From the NCBI GenBank assembly GCA_026724425.1, contig JAIUCV010000001.1, forward strand, positions 22,257,802 to 22,321,801: a stretch of 64,000 nt of DNA. Direction: 5' to 3'. Positions 24,590 to 37,133 of the stretch are shown piece after piece. This DNA is from Erythrophleum ivorense (Eukaryota; Streptophyta; Magnoliopsida; Fabales; Fabaceae). A model generated the notes under the pieces. The model was not told the DNA's origin and did not search any database. It was given only the letters and a program-made list of their open reading frames with translations. The position numbers and the translations under genes were made by a program. How positions within the stretch are numbered: position 1 is the stretch's first letter; each line of letters starts with the position of its first letter.

Positions 24590-24745
24590 TTGAATTATTC
24601 CTTTTCTGTTCAATTTTCGTTCCAACTGATCATTCATGATATTGAATTATGCTTTTTCTATTCAATTTTTGTTCCAACTGGTTCTTCATGATTTTGAATT
24701 ATGCCTTTTCTATTCAATTTATATTTCAATTGGTTATTCATGATA
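24590..24745. repeat. Three tandem 52-bp repeats
   Basis: Units start at 24,590, 24,642 and 24,694. Each runs from TTGAATTAT through TTCAATTTT and ends with TTCATGAT, with several substitutions between units. They lie between the transposase and the SANT-like gene of the large transposon. Confidence 0.8.
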
Positions 24746-24770
24746 TGGTATTCTATGCAGACACTCAACG

Positions 24771-25870
24771 ATGGCCCTGAAATTAGTTAAGGATAATCTG
24801 TGTTGGACGCATGAAATGGACGAAGCCTTTTTAGATGCTCTACTAGAAGAGATAATGAAAGGGAATCGTCCTAATGTGACATTCACAACAACTGCATATG
24901 ATAACGTATTGCAAGTGCTGAAAACTTCTTTTGGTCCCCATATAACAAAGCAGCACTTGAAAAATCAAAAGAAGACATTGTCCCAGCGATTTTGAGAGCT
25001 ATATGACTTATTTAATGGATTAAGTGGATTCTCATGGAGTCTTGTTTTAAAATTGTTTGAAGCAGATACTCAGATTTGGAATGAATTAATTGAGGTAGTT
25101 TTAGTTGTTTCCTGTGCGTATTAGCTTATGTCTAGTTATTTTTTATTTCATTTCTTCCATACTTTGCAAATGATTTGATATATTTGTTATACTGTTTGCA
25201 GAAAAAAAGCACAAGCAAAGAAGTGGATGAGTACCCCGATTATATATTATGACAAGTTGTATGAATTATTTAGAGCAGACAGAGCAATAGGAAAGTATGT
25301 TAAAAGTGCTAAAGATAAGTTGAAATGTTGGCAGAAAGAATGCATTGATTTAAATGATAGAATTGAAGGGATGAATATGAATGATATAATAGCAGAAAGT
25401 GAGTTCAACTGGGGATATGAGCCCACCAACTCAACAGCCAATATGGATTCATTCAGTCTAACTGGTGGCAACTCTAATCATTTTGCGGGGACTGCATCCT
25501 CAAAGGGATAGAAGAGTAAGAAAGTTGTCATTGAAGCTACTGAGGAAAAATATGAAAAAATCACTTCGGGGATTAAAGAGCTAGTGAAGTTATGCGAGAT
25601 GGCAACTCTTTGCATGATAAATCAATATCTTTGTCTAAAAGACAAGTAGTTGTTGTTGAGAAACAAGCTGAAATTGCGGAGAAGGGGCTTGCTATTATTG
25701 AAAGAAGTAGGCCCCATCATTATAGTGAAAGGGAGGTATGGGCAGAAGTTGACCAAATTGGAGTAAGCGAGAAATATAAATTGCAATGTTATTTTTTTTT
25801 TTATGTAAGGAAGAAAAGAGTAAGCAAACCTTTTTTGGGGTTCCACGGCACATGCGACTACAAACTTTGA
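24771..25870 (+). pseudogene. Myb/SANT-like DNA-binding protein of the transposon, broken
   Basis: The first segment (24,771-24,995) reads as a Myb/SANT-like domain: WTHEMDEAFLDALLEE, followed by GFGP-like FGPHITKQHLKNQ. It breaks at 24,993. The second segment (25,227-25,511) continues with the family's linker and a Ser/Asn-rich tail. A third (25,592-25,870) encodes a charged helical region. This type of gene accompanies the DDE transposase in PIF/Pong-like elements and is thought to help it bind DNA. The stop at 24,993-24,995, the stop at 25,509 and small shifts make it non-functional unless splicing restores it. Confidence 0.7.
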
Positions 25871-26320
25871 TACAAATGATGAAGGATGTTGGTATATCGT
25901 AATTGAGAGAGGAACATGATCATAAAATGTTCCTTTCATTTTTGTTATACGACTGTGGTGATACTATGCTTGTAGTTGGGTGTAGGATATTTGTTTCATC
26001 GTTATTAGCTGAATTAGTTGTCAGAATTTTGTTAAAAACTAGAATGTATCGAAATTCAAGATAAGCTAATGGATATTTGTGGATTATTGGACTGATTAGT
26101 AATGAAATTTGAGTCTTATTTATTATTATGCAAGGTGATACTAAATTTTACATATTTACCATGGTTTCTAATAATAAACTTACATAGTTTAAACGTGAAA
26201 GATAAAAAAAAAAATGATAAAAAAATTAGGGCCAATAACTCTAAAAAAATACAATAAAAAAATATAATTTCAGATAACTATTAAAATATTAAATATATCA
26301 GGATAAAAAATTTTAAGTGT

Positions 26321-26590
26321 GACTAAAAAATAAAACATACCTAATTTTTTTTGTAATCCCTAAGACCTCAAATCAAATTATAAATAATAGACCTCAAATA
26401 AAATTACAAAATATAGGAAAAAAATAAAACGAAAAAAAAAGTGTCTGACTATATTGCAGTCGGACATAGGTCCGACCTTCGTTTTATTTTTTTCCTATTC
26501 TTTGTAATTTTATTTGAGGTCTATTATTTATAATTTGATTTGAGGTCCTAGGGATTACCAAAAAAATTAGGTATGTTTTATTTTTTAGTC
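26321..26590. repeat. Long hairpin: 113-bp arms, 45-bp loop
   Basis: About 26,321-26,433 and 26,479-26,590 are inverted repeats of each other with only a few mismatches and small indels. The loop contains TGACTATATTGCAGTCGGAC. Transcription across it would give a long, nearly perfect stem. The loop motif is related to the palindromic cluster in the 971-bp sister element at 3,912-3,992. It may be a nested MITE or an internal structural region of the transposon family. Confidence 0.8.
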
Positions 26591-27158
26591 AACTAAGGAA
26601 AACTTCATTTTTTTCAAGAATATAACGTATTAAAATGTTAAAAGTTATTTTAATATTATTTAGTGTGTGTGGAAAACTTCAAATTAAATATAATGAAAAT
26701 TCAAAAAGTTATTATTTAATATTAATTAAATGAATATTAATACTTATCATATTATATAAAATTCAAATAAAATGATATTTATACCAAAATATATATAGTT
26801 ATTGTTTATGCTTTATAAAATAACCCATGTCAATTTTTATCATTTCTTATTTCTTTTGCTTTCATCGCTTGATAACTTTATATATTTCTTAACAAATTTA
26901 TACATGTCGTTAAGATTATTTATCAGGATATGTTCAATATATTCACATCATATATATGTGTTTCTGTGTAAACGTACTGAAATGAAATTAGATCGGATAT
27001 ACTAATAGCGGTATTAAAAGATCATGTATATATATATTTCATAGATATATGTTTATAATCAATAACTTAAAGCAAAATATATAAATATATATGTTCATAA
27101 ACAAGTACAATATTTTTATTTTGTGATGCTAATAGGTTTGAACTACCATATGTCTACA

Positions 27159-28629
27159 TTACTCTTCATCGCTATCATCTCCTTCATCACTATCATCTTC
27201 ATCTTCATCTCTATCTAGAGACACTGTTGTGACACCTTTTTTCTTTTGGGACGAATGTCTCTCCTTTGGTTGTCCATAATTACTCTGAGTTATTTGTTGT
27301 AACTGAGTGCGCAACTCTTCAATCTGTCTTTGTTGGTCTTGAAACATACTTTGATATGATTGTGTAGAAATATTAATAAATTCATTACGTAACATATCTT
27401 GTATGTAATTTGAATGTGGATACGGGGGTAATTGACTTGAGGATGCTTCTTCATTATAGGTATACCCTTGTTTCGAGTTTCCAAAAAATTTACAAGATAT
27501 GTTACCAAGACCATAAACGGTGCCGCGCTTTTTCCCACCACCAGCACTAATAAACGTATTCATATCAGATGTATTATTGCTTGAAACCTGGGCGGTATCT
27601 TTTTGTTTCATATATTCATCCTACAAAACATTCAAACGATTAACACCAAAAAAAAATTAACACCAAAACAAAAAATATACAAATAAAATATCTAAAAATA
27701 TTTCTAATCTTCATACCCATATAGCTTTTGACTTTTCATCTACCCATGCTTGGGTAGATTTATGTTGATGAGTTTTCATATAAACTTCAGAAAATGAAGG
27801 ATCCCGTCCTAATTTACGAGCCTACGTAACAAAATAAGAAATAATTCATCTAAGTATGCCATATGAAAAGTATGAAATAAATACATTATTGATATACCAA
27901 TTGTTTAGCATGCTCTTCCATCGACGTAGAACCTCCCGTGTGTAATGAAGCATTGGCTCAATTTTTCTTCTTTTGTGCACTAGTAGAATGAAATCCTGCA
28001 GAATCCCAATGGCCACAGAGATCATCCCAGATGTTTTGTTTAATCCAGTCAGGTTGTTTGTGCGTTTCACGTACATGTCCAATTATATCCTTTAATCAAG
28101 ATTTTACTCAATTTTTCCAGTTTGCCCAGATATCAGGATGATGCCTTGGTTCCCAGCAATAAAGTTTCTTCCAAATCATATAAGATGTCAATAACAATTA
28201 TACGTGCACAACTTATTGTTTTATTATCTGCAATGTAATAAAGAGGAAATACATGACACCTGAAATTCATGAAACCAGAGGTATTGATATTTTGGTGGCA
28301 CTTCTATCCAGCAATTCCACGGACCATCATATTTATTTTTAAAAATCTTGACAATCGCAGTACCGATGTCTTTATCATTTGGGGTAAATCTAAAAATATA
28401 AAAAATAATGAAATATATTATTATCCTATAGATAACATTGTTAAACCAAATAGTAAAACAAAATGATATACCCTATGCCATTAGGTCTAATCAGTGTTGG
28501 CATCGGTTGATCTTGGTCATTGGAGTTTTCATTTGTGTGCTCATCATTAGGGTCGTTAGACTCTTGTTGAAAGTTCTCCGGGGTTGGCTGTGTTTCTTTC
28601 CTAGCATTAGATGACTCTAGTTGTGACAA
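27159..28629 (-). pseudogene. Ptta/En/Spm-type (PF03004-like) transposon protein, copy 1
   Basis: Segments read on the minus strand: an N-terminal Asn/Gln/Asp-rich part near 28,629-28,460; then YDGPWNCWIEVPP...LWFHEFQ at about 28,380-28,262; then IWDDLCGHWDSAGF and ANASLHTGGSTSMEEHAKQL at about 28,050-27,900; then LGRDPSFSEVYMKTHQ at about 27,825-27,760; then GGGKKRGTVYGLGN followed by a Gln-rich coiled coil and a strongly acidic C-terminus ending at 27,159. This order fits the plant transposase family Ptta/En/Spm. Intron-like breaks separate the segments, and an in-frame TGA lies in the KKKN-ANASL stretch. Its role in transposition is not established. Confidence 0.68.
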
Positions 28630-29226
28630 ATTACTTCGTATTCTCTAGCCCCTTTTAGAAGACATCCTGTAATGATATTGATACCATTTACTATATGCAC
28701 ATTTCTTAAGTTTGAGTATAAATATAACACCTCAAGCTTCCCTTCTTACCTTGTGAACTTTGCAGATCTTTGTGAAAGCTATCCTCAGTGACTTCCGCTT
28801 CCTCTTTGGTGAATGGGTTGGGGCAGTATAGGGGGAGATATATAGAAAGTTATGTTTATCTATACGAAATAATGTGTATATATTTCATTGTAGATGGTGT
28901 GACATGCGGGACCAATTGAGAAAGATAAATACAAATATGGAAGAAAAAGTAATGTCATACGATTTTAGTTTCATGTGATATATAGGCAAAAGTAAAAAGT
29001 ACCAACCACGTAAGTGCGAAAGATTCCACTGACATATAATGGCAATATGTGTGGGACCTAATGAATATGCATAATCTTGATAGATGTTAAGAATTACATT
29101 TAAAACCAACATGGATGTGCTAGTAGCAGAAAATGTTGTTATGCACCTTATATTACAATAATTACAAGACGCGTTTATAACAGCACACATTTATACACCG
29201 GAACAAAACATGCAGATGTTATATGT

Positions 29227-30480
29227 TCAACAATTGCACGTCTGGTTATTTTTTTTTCCTTTAGAACTTGAAGCTTTATGCTGTCCGCCTGAAGCTTTAT
29301 GTTGCTGGCAGTACTCATGAATTTGACGTTGTAGGTCAAATATTTCACTTTCATTGGCCTGCATTTGGATCTTGAAATTTTTTAATTTCTCCTCAATATC
29401 GGGATGTAGCCGACCTTGTGGACCTTGTAGGTATATGGCCCCTGCCATGCTTGGATATGATAACGATAATAACTCATTTTCTTGTCGATACTTATAACCA
29501 AAAGGTGGGTCCTCTTCTACTTTATGTGAAACACTTCCTAACCTATACACGGAGCCATCGTTTTTTTTCCCTCCAGCAGCTACTGTCCACAGCGTAACCT
29601 CATCTACTAGTGAGAAATTTTGTACATTCGCAACATTTGCAATGTTGGTTTTGAGTCTTGCATATTCATTCTTAACCAAATCAAGGGCAAAAAATTATAT
29701 AATAGTGATACATAAGTGATCTTTCACATAAAGGAATACAAAGTTAGCAGACTTACAAAAGTTTTTTCAGATTTTTTATCCACCCAAAACTAGAAGTTGG
29801 GTTCTGATGTGTTCGAACATGAAGTTCTACTGGAGCTATAGGCCTGCCGAAGTCTTTAGCTAGAGTTGCAGCATGATCAGTGAATGGAATGTTGCTACCA
29901 GTGTGAAGAGATAGGCCGTCTACCAAGTTGGAAGCTCTATCTTGTTTTGCAAGTTCACTTCTTTGTCTAAATTCTATCTTATTCTAATCAGCACATAAAT
30001 CATTCCAAATATGTTCATTTATCCAAATAGGCTGCTTCCCTTTATTTCTAATGTAATAGATCAAATCTTTCAACCGATTTCTTACACGATCTTTAAAATT
30101 GTTGTAAATTTGGCGATGATCCTCTATGGTCCAGACATAATATTTCTGACAACATTATCCAATAATATTTATTAAATCATATACTTCAATGAAATAAGTG
30201 TAACAAATGTTTTTTTAAAATTGTACCTGAAATTCTTTGAACCATAATTGTCGAACGGATTCAAGAACTTCCTTCCATGAATTATAAGGTCCTAGATAAT
30301 TATGTTACATCACTGCCACTATATACTCGACGACATCATTTCCATCAGGTGCAAATCTAATCAATGTAGATGAAAAAATAATGTAAAATGAAGTTATAGG
30401 CATTAAAGATTTTGAAATGGAATTCATATCCGGTTTTCCCATCAAGATGAATTAGTTGTTTCCTTATATCCACTCTAGCT
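29227..30480 (-). pseudogene. Ptta/En/Spm-type (PF03004-like) transposon protein, copy 2
   Basis: Paralogous to the gene at 27,159-28,629, in the same orientation and about 0.6 kb away. The minus strand gives YNSWKEVLESVRQLWFKEF (about 30,285-30,225), then YYVWTIEDHRQIYNNFKDRV, WINEHIWNDLCAD, SLHTGSNIPFTDHAATLAKD and FGRPIAPVELHVRTHQN. The last exon-like piece (29,679-29,227) has GGKKNDGSVYRLGSVSHK, then a coiled coil and a basic tail. At least one stop interrupts the region after WNDLCAD. The two copies have diverged strongly, so the pairing is old. Confidence 0.66.
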
Positions 30481-31039
30481 TGAATATGAGAATACAAGAC
30501 TTCTCTATACGTTTTACCCATATGCACAAAGCATGAGGAAACAAGAAAGCATGTGCAATATATATCCTTCGCAGTTCAAAAAATTTTTTAAATGTGTAGT
30601 TCCAGGGAAATTATATAGATATAGATGAACTTATTGTTGTTTTTGTGTGAAAGATAAGCATTAAAATGGTGTTCACAGTCAGTGAAATGAAATTCAAATA
30701 TATTCATCATACCTTCACGTCAATTACTATAGCCTTATCTCTACATGCAGATAACTTCTAAACTTTTGTCACTTCAAACAAAAAGGATAGAATAAAGACA
30801 AAGTGCCTTGCATACATGTCCATTTTACTACTCGTCCCGTGAAGCTGAAGCCAAAGGAAACTTGCCCCCACGTGAAGAAGATAGGATGAAGACAAGTTAA
30901 GATGATGAAGGAAGAGAAACGAAAAAGCTTGGAAGGGACGAGGACGTGAGGACAAAGGAAGCCACGTGAATGCATTGCAGGATGGCTTTACCACATGAGG
31001 ATGAAGCAAGATACAATCATTCTAATTTGTTTATATATA

Positions 31040-31076
31040 TACATATATATATATATATCTCTCTCTCTCTCTCTCT
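31040..31076. repeat. Compound (TA)n(TC)n microsatellite
   Basis: A TA-rich run (about 31,040-31,060) passes directly into TCTCTCTCTCTCTCTCTC. It lies inside the large transposon near its right end. Confidence 0.85.
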
Positions 31077-32635
31077 TTATGTGAAAAATCAGTAATAATA
31101 TTTATATTATAACAATAATTTAAAGTGATTATCAATATATTTTATTTCACTTAAATAATGATATATTTTTATTATGCTAAAATATTTTATATTAATAATA
31201 TATTCTTATTATGTTAAAATAATTAGGTAGATGGAATTGAATTTATTTTTATAAGAGTGAATAAATAAAACATAGGTAACGGATTAACATGGAAAAATTT
31301 TAATATTGTTATACTATTTTTAATTTTCAAATTGTTCGTTTAAAAAATTATTTTGAAATTTTAAAAATTAAAAAATTAGTTGGCCCGTCGGCACTAATTC
31401 GGAGGATTGCATTTATGCGCAGCAGAAAAAAGGGAAAAGTCATTCTAGTAATATTTCAAAGATAAAATTGTCCAAAAAAATAGTTACAAATTTTTCCCTC
31501 CTCGTCTCTCTGCGTTCCATCCAAATGGGGGAAGAGAACCTTCTTTCTCTGCCCCTCTCTCTCCCTCCACTTTTCTCTCCGCTTTTTTCCCCCTCCACTT
31601 TTCTCCTCCCCCATCTAAACAAGTGTTAGTAAAATTCTTCACCAGGTCCCTCTTTCTCATAAAAACAAAACAAAAATTATGTAAAAAAAAAACATGCGAG
31701 AGACTTCAACAAATATCCACTTCCGTTAGAACATGACGAGGAATCTCTGACAGTGACTAGATAAAAATTTTTCACATCATTCATTTAATATTCATTCGAA
31801 AAATTGATAATTGAATTTCAAGTGATATGTATCACTTCACATTGTGTGTTTACAAATAAAAAAGGAGATGGAAGGAGATATTCAAATATATTTATTTAAA
31901 TAACTATAACCTTTGAATATTTTAATTATTAAATTAAATATTCATAACTCATACATGCATATAAAATGATAACTCTACCATGGCCCCTGGCCTCAAAGAA
32001 TAATGAATATTGTTTCACTCAATCCTAAGTCTTGTACTGATTATATAAAGAAATAAGAATCTAACATTCTAAGTAATTATATTTTACAAATTATGATGAC
32101 AGAAATAATTTATTCAATAATTATTGATTATTGCATTACATATAAAAATATTGAATAAGTAAATATACTTTAATCAATGTTTTTTTCCCTAATATGACAA
32201 GACAAGTTTTAAAAACCACACAGCATTTTTGCATTGGATTTTAACATACGAGGTATTCGTACATTGAATGTATTATAAATGCAATAACAAAAAAATTGAT
32301 GTGGGGTGCATTTTTAAAATTGTTTCAAAAGAGGTTTAGCCTCCATTGAAGTACAAACTTTTGAGAATTCTTTTATCGTATAATGACCAAAAAAAAAATT
32401 ATACTAGTATCCTACTTAATTTGTAGTGATATAAATTAGATGAAGACACCTAAATTAATATAACAAGTAATAATTGCGTAAACTAAATAGACTATAGGTA
32501 CATTTTGGGTACAGAAATTAAAGTTGCCACAAAAGGGGTGAGAAAAACATTTTTTGTCAGAATTAAAGACTTGTCCCGTTTTGTAGAGAAAAACTAAGCA
32601 AATATAACTAGTGGTTCATGAAATAACATTATAGA

Positions 32636-33231
32636 GAATTACGAAATTGGTGGTTTAATTGTATTCCAAAGTTCTTTTTTACAGTTATTGTTTCAAGACA
32701 AGAGCTGAATTATTTTCTCTTTTCCAACAATGAATAGTCTCTTCCTTGAATTGCACATTAAATAATCAGACAAAATTGTTTGGGTCGAAGGAATCGTTTG
32801 CAAGAAGCTATGGAAAAAGTGGTAGGATTATGATGGAGATCAAAAATTAGAAAGTTTGGAGGCTAATTAACAGCCACACATCCATATCCACAAGTGACAT
32901 TATACCAGTTGATAACAGCTTTGATTAGAACATCAAATGAGATTTTTTAGTACTGAGTAATAAATACATCACAATTAGCGGAAGGTGGGTAATAAATACA
33001 ATTTCCGCTTTCTTTATAGTATACTGACTACTGAGTCGTTTCAAAAATAATATATTGATATAATATATTGTGCGTTAGTTTATTAATATATTGATAAAAT
33101 ATAAAATAATATTAAATTAATACAATGCACTTTTCTTATTTCGAGAATTTTTTTAATGCAGGCTTTGCAGGTACAATGAACGTCGAAATTCCAGCCTTGC
33201 AATATAGGTGAAGTTCACACGTGGATTAGAG
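32636..33231. other. Unique intergenic DNA, no gene seen
   Basis: AT-rich sequence with no similarity noticed elsewhere in the window and no coding signal. It separates spacer copy 2 from the nested transposon complex. Confidence 0.5.
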
Positions 33232-33289
33232 TCTCATTTGATGCACAAATTTTTTTTATATAAAAATAAAAAGAAAATACCTAATAAAA

Positions 33290-33594
33290 TGTAATTTATT
33301 ATAAAACAACTCAAGAAATAGAGAAAAGAGAGTTTAAAAAAAATATAAAATAAGAGAAATGTTTCTCAAAATTTCTATTCCTCATTTTCAATGTAAATAG
33401 GATACATATTTAAATTTGCAACTCCAAAAAGTCACATTCTAAATGTGAAATAATATACTATAAAGTAGGATATAAAGGTGGGAAATCAATATTCCAAGAG
33501 TTACACATTCTTTAAAGAATATGAGAAGAAGAGTTCCAATTCTTGAAACCAAATGGTTACAACTCTTGAAGGAGATAATCATCCACATAAACCA
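33290..33594 (-). repeat. Copia 3' LTR
   Basis: About 305 bp. On the plus strand it starts TGTAATTTATTATAAAAC and ends near ACATAAACCA. It is paired with 38,043-38,333. Confidence 0.85.
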
Positions 33595-34020
33595 TATAGA
33601 TGCCCCCTTGGATGTTTACTGTACAAGGAATATGCCTTATTAAAACCTTATTAGAGAAAAACTTAGTGGGAAAAAACTCTAATGAAGGAAAAAGAGTACA
33701 CCGTTCCTTATACACTTCCCTTATTTATAATATCACTATATATCTTTGAGTCGACGCATCCTAATTTTATATACTAATCTTTCAAATGTTAAGGTTGTTA
33801 GTGCCTTGGTGAATTAGTCGGCTAGATTATCATTTGAACGAATTTCTTGAACATCAATATCACCATTCTTTTGAAGATCATGAGTGAAAAAGAATTTTGG
33901 TGAAATGTGTTTTGTTCTATCTCTTTTGATATAACTTTCCTTCAACTGAGCTATATATGTTGCATTATCTTCATACAGTATAGTCGAAATTTTTTTACAA
34001 GAAGATAACCCACATGCTTC

Positions 34021-35764
34021 TCAGATATGTTGAGTCATAGATCTTAACCAAATACATTCTTGGCTTGCTTCATGAATAGCTATAATTTCTGCATGATTTG
34101 AGGAGGTAGCTACAAGTATTTGTTTAGTGGAACGCCATGAAACAACATTACTTCCACTTATAAATATGTAGCTTGTTTGAGATCTAACTTTGTGTGGGTC
34201 AGACAAATATCCAAAATTTGCATATCCCAGGAGTTCTGATCTAGATCCATTTATATATAACAATCACATATCAATAGTATCTCGAAGATATTGAAAAATA
34301 TATTTAACTCTAGTCCAATGTCTCCGTGTTGGAGCTGAACTAAACCTAGGTAACAAGCTTACAGCAAAAACTATATCAAGTCTTATATTGTTAGCAAGAT
34401 ATATTAATGCACCAATTACACTAAAATATGGTACTTCAAGACCAAAAAGTTTTTCATTATCATCTTGAGGTCGAAAAATATCATTTTTCACATCAAGTGA
34501 TCAAATAACCATTGGGGTATTCAATGGCTAGGCTTTTCTTCATGTAAAATCTTTTAAAAACTTTTTGTATGTAATTTGATTAATGTATAAAAATTCCATC
34601 TTTCAAATGTTCAATCTGTAGGCCAAGAGAAAATTTTGTCTTCTCCAGATCTTTCATTTCAAATTCTTTTTTCAAACAATCTACTGCCTTTGAAATTTTT
34701 TCAAGAGTTCCAATAATGTTCAAATCATCAACATATACAATGATGATTGCAAATCCTGAATTTGATCTTTTTATAAAAACACATGGACATATATGGTCAT
34801 TTTTATATTCTTCATTTGACAAATATTCACTAAGATGATTATACCACATTCGTCTATATTATTTTAGTCCATACAAGAATCTTTACAATTTAATTGAACA
34901 AAGTTCCTGAGACTTTGAATTATATGTTTTAGGCATCTTAAATCCTTATAGGATTTTCATATAGACATCATGATTAAGTAAGCCATATAAATACAATGTA
35001 ACAACATCTATAAGACACATATCAAGTTTTTCATGTACTGCCATACTAATAAAATAATAAAATGTGATAGCATCCACCACAGGAGAATAAGTGAATTGAT
35101 AATCAATTCCAGGTCTCTGTGAAAACCCTTGTGCAACAAGTCATAGTTTACATCTCACAACTTCATTTTTTTCATTTTGTTTACACATAAATACCTATTT
35201 ATATCCAATGGGTATTACACCTTTAAGTGTTCGAACTATAGGCCCAAAAATCTCACGTTTTTTAAGTGAGTTCAATTCTGCTTGAATTATGTCTTTCCAT
35301 TTTGGCCAATCACATTTACATAGGCACTCATCGACGGATGTAGGTTCATGATCTTCATTATCATTTATAACATTAAACGCTACAGAATATGCAAATGTGT
35401 TGTCAACAATTATTTTTTTACAGTTGAATCTTTTTCCTATAGAAACATAACTTATTGAGATCTCTTCATTTTTATCAGTTTCATGTACTTGAACTTCTTT
35501 TAGAGTTATGTTATTTGTTATGTCTCTAGACTCTTTAAGAGTATCTATTTCTTTAATGGGTTCATTATGAATAATTGGTCCTTTCCTTTTATGGAGATTT
35601 TTATCTTTTGAATCGATTGATCTATCACGCTTCTGGCGTACTTTGGATTCATTAGCTATTTCACTTACGAATTGTCCTTCAAGGACTTCAATTCTTACAA
35701 GGGCATTTGCAGTTGGTATATGTGACTTTATTACTCTCTTTAAGTCAGTAAATGCATCTGGCAA
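34021..35764 (-). pseudogene. Copia reverse transcriptase and RNase H, broken
   Basis: The linker and start of reverse transcriptase are at 35,764-35,195 (WPKWKDIIQAELNSLKKRE). Reverse transcriptase continues at 34,849-34,580 with the active-site motif YVDD at 34,735-34,724. The region at 34,491-34,264 (YFSVIGALIYLANN, then RPD-like RLD) and the RNase H at 34,263-34,021 (GYANFGYLSDPHK, then VVSWRSTKQ) complete the order. At least four breaks separate the pieces. Confidence 0.85.
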
Positions 35765-35907
35765 TTGATTTGCTATATTTTATTAGTGGATTATCTTTTG
35801 AACTTCAAGTTCACATTGTTTTGTACAAGAATCAAGATATGTCAAAGCATTCCACATAATTTCTTTAACCAGTTGCTTATCTTTTTCTCCCCCTAATATT
35901 GAGAAAA

Positions 35908-36697
35908 CTAACTCATCAAAATAACAATAAAAAAGCGTGCTATAAATACATCTTCTGTCATTCGGTTAAAATATCTTATAATAGAAAAGGAATCATACCC
36001 CGCATATATTTTCAACTTTCTTTGAGGTCCCATCTTAGTACGTTGTGGTGGAGCTATTAGAACATATACTGCACATCTAAAAATTTTAAGATAAAAAATA
36101 TTTGGTTCCTGGCTATAAACCAATTGTAAAAGGAAGTATTTATAATAAGTTGTTGGTATTATCCGTATAAGTGTTGCTGAATACAAAATTGCATGTCCCC
36201 AAGTAGAAACATGGAAATTCGTTCTCATTATTAAGGGCCTAGTAATTAATTGAAGTCGTTTAATAAACAATTTAGCTAAATTATTTTTTGTATGAACATA
36301 AGCTATAGAATGTTCAACGTTTATTCCAATTGACATACAATAGTTATTAAAAGCTTATGAAGAAAATTCTCCAGTATTATCAAGTCGAATAGACTTAATA
36401 ATATAACTTGGAAATTGTGCTCCTAATTAAATAATTTAAGCAAGCAAGCAATCTTGCAAATGCCAAGTTGCGAGTTAATAACAAGCATACATGAGACCAT
36501 CTACTGGATGCATCTATTAATACCATAAAATATCTAAATGATCTAGATGGTGGATAAATAGGCCCATAAATGTCACCATCTAAAAAAGTTAGAGATTCAA
36601 TTCCAACTTTAGTTAGTGATGACTTAATAATTAATTTATCTTGAGAACAAGCAACGCATGAGAATTCCTTAGATTGAAAAATTTTTAGGTTTTTCAA
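35908..36697 (-). pseudogene. Copia integrase region, broken
   Basis: The minus strand shows the end of the zinc-binding part (SCVACSQDK), then the catalytic core with DGDIYGPI and FMVLIDASSRW (aspartates of the core), broken near 36,395. The C-terminal region, including LKIFRCAVYVLIAPPQRTK and the GYDS motif, lies at 36,336-35,908. Stops interrupt it. Confidence 0.8.
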
Positions 36698-37133
36698 TGG
36701 GTTTTCTTTAAGACTTAGAAGAAAATAGAATATTATTTATGATAAATCTTGTTCCTTCCAGTAATATGATAATAGCTATTCCAAATCCTTCAATTAATCT
36801 TGTACTACCAGAAATTATAATAACGTAAGCTTTACCCATGTTTATTTAAGAAAAATATTTTTTATCTTTTAAGATCGTATGGGTGCTTGCACTATCTACG
36901 AAACATATATCTTCATTCATTTTTCTAAAATTAAACAAAACAAAAGTATAAGAAATATTATAAAACTCATACTTGAAATTTCATACTGATACATCTAAAT
37001 ATGTAATATTTATAGGATCATTGGCAAAATCATCATATAGATTAGCAAAATTAGTCTCAACACCTTTCTTATTTTCCTTCATTGATGCTTGATAAAGATC
37101 AACAAGGTGTTTTACTATACGACAGGTATGTGA

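Larger units (their letters stand above)
22067..31625. mobile_element. Large PIF/Harbinger-type transposon, 9,559 bp
   Basis: It is flanked by TTA at 22,064-22,066 and 31,626-31,628. The left end begins CATTGCGTTTGGATGGGG, and the right end in reverse complement begins CACTTGTTTAGATGGGGG. This gives an imperfect terminal inverted repeat of about 18 bp, followed by purine-rich subterminal DNA. On the plus strand it carries a DDE transposase and a SANT-like gene, on the minus strand two PF03004-like genes, and between them a long hairpin. PIF/Harbinger elements normally have 3-bp TWA target duplications and are shorter (a few kb), so this one may be composite or contain a nested element. All four genes carry stops or frame breaks, so it looks inactive. 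Confidence 0.78.
18945..32635. repeat. Spacer segmental duplication, copy 2
   Basis: Sequence collinear with 96-5,368, interrupted by the 9,559-bp transposon at 22,067-31,625. After the transposon, 31,629-32,635 follows 4,372-5,368. Similarity ends near 32,625, after GTGGTTCATGA, exactly where copy 1 switches into the inverted arm. Copy 2 keeps segments lost from copy 1 (near 21,305-21,380 and 21,670-21,905) and lacks the AT-rich insert of the inverted-repeat arms. Confidence 0.8.

Noticed and set aside
26321..26590. CRISPR-like or microRNA precursor interpretation of the hairpin
   Set aside because: A plant nuclear setting excludes CRISPR. The arms are too long and too perfect for a typical MIR precursor, so a transposon hairpin is the better reading.
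30758..31009. 83-codon minus-strand frame
   Set aside because: No recognisable motif, and it overlaps a similar frame in another phase within transposon sequence. Chance frame.
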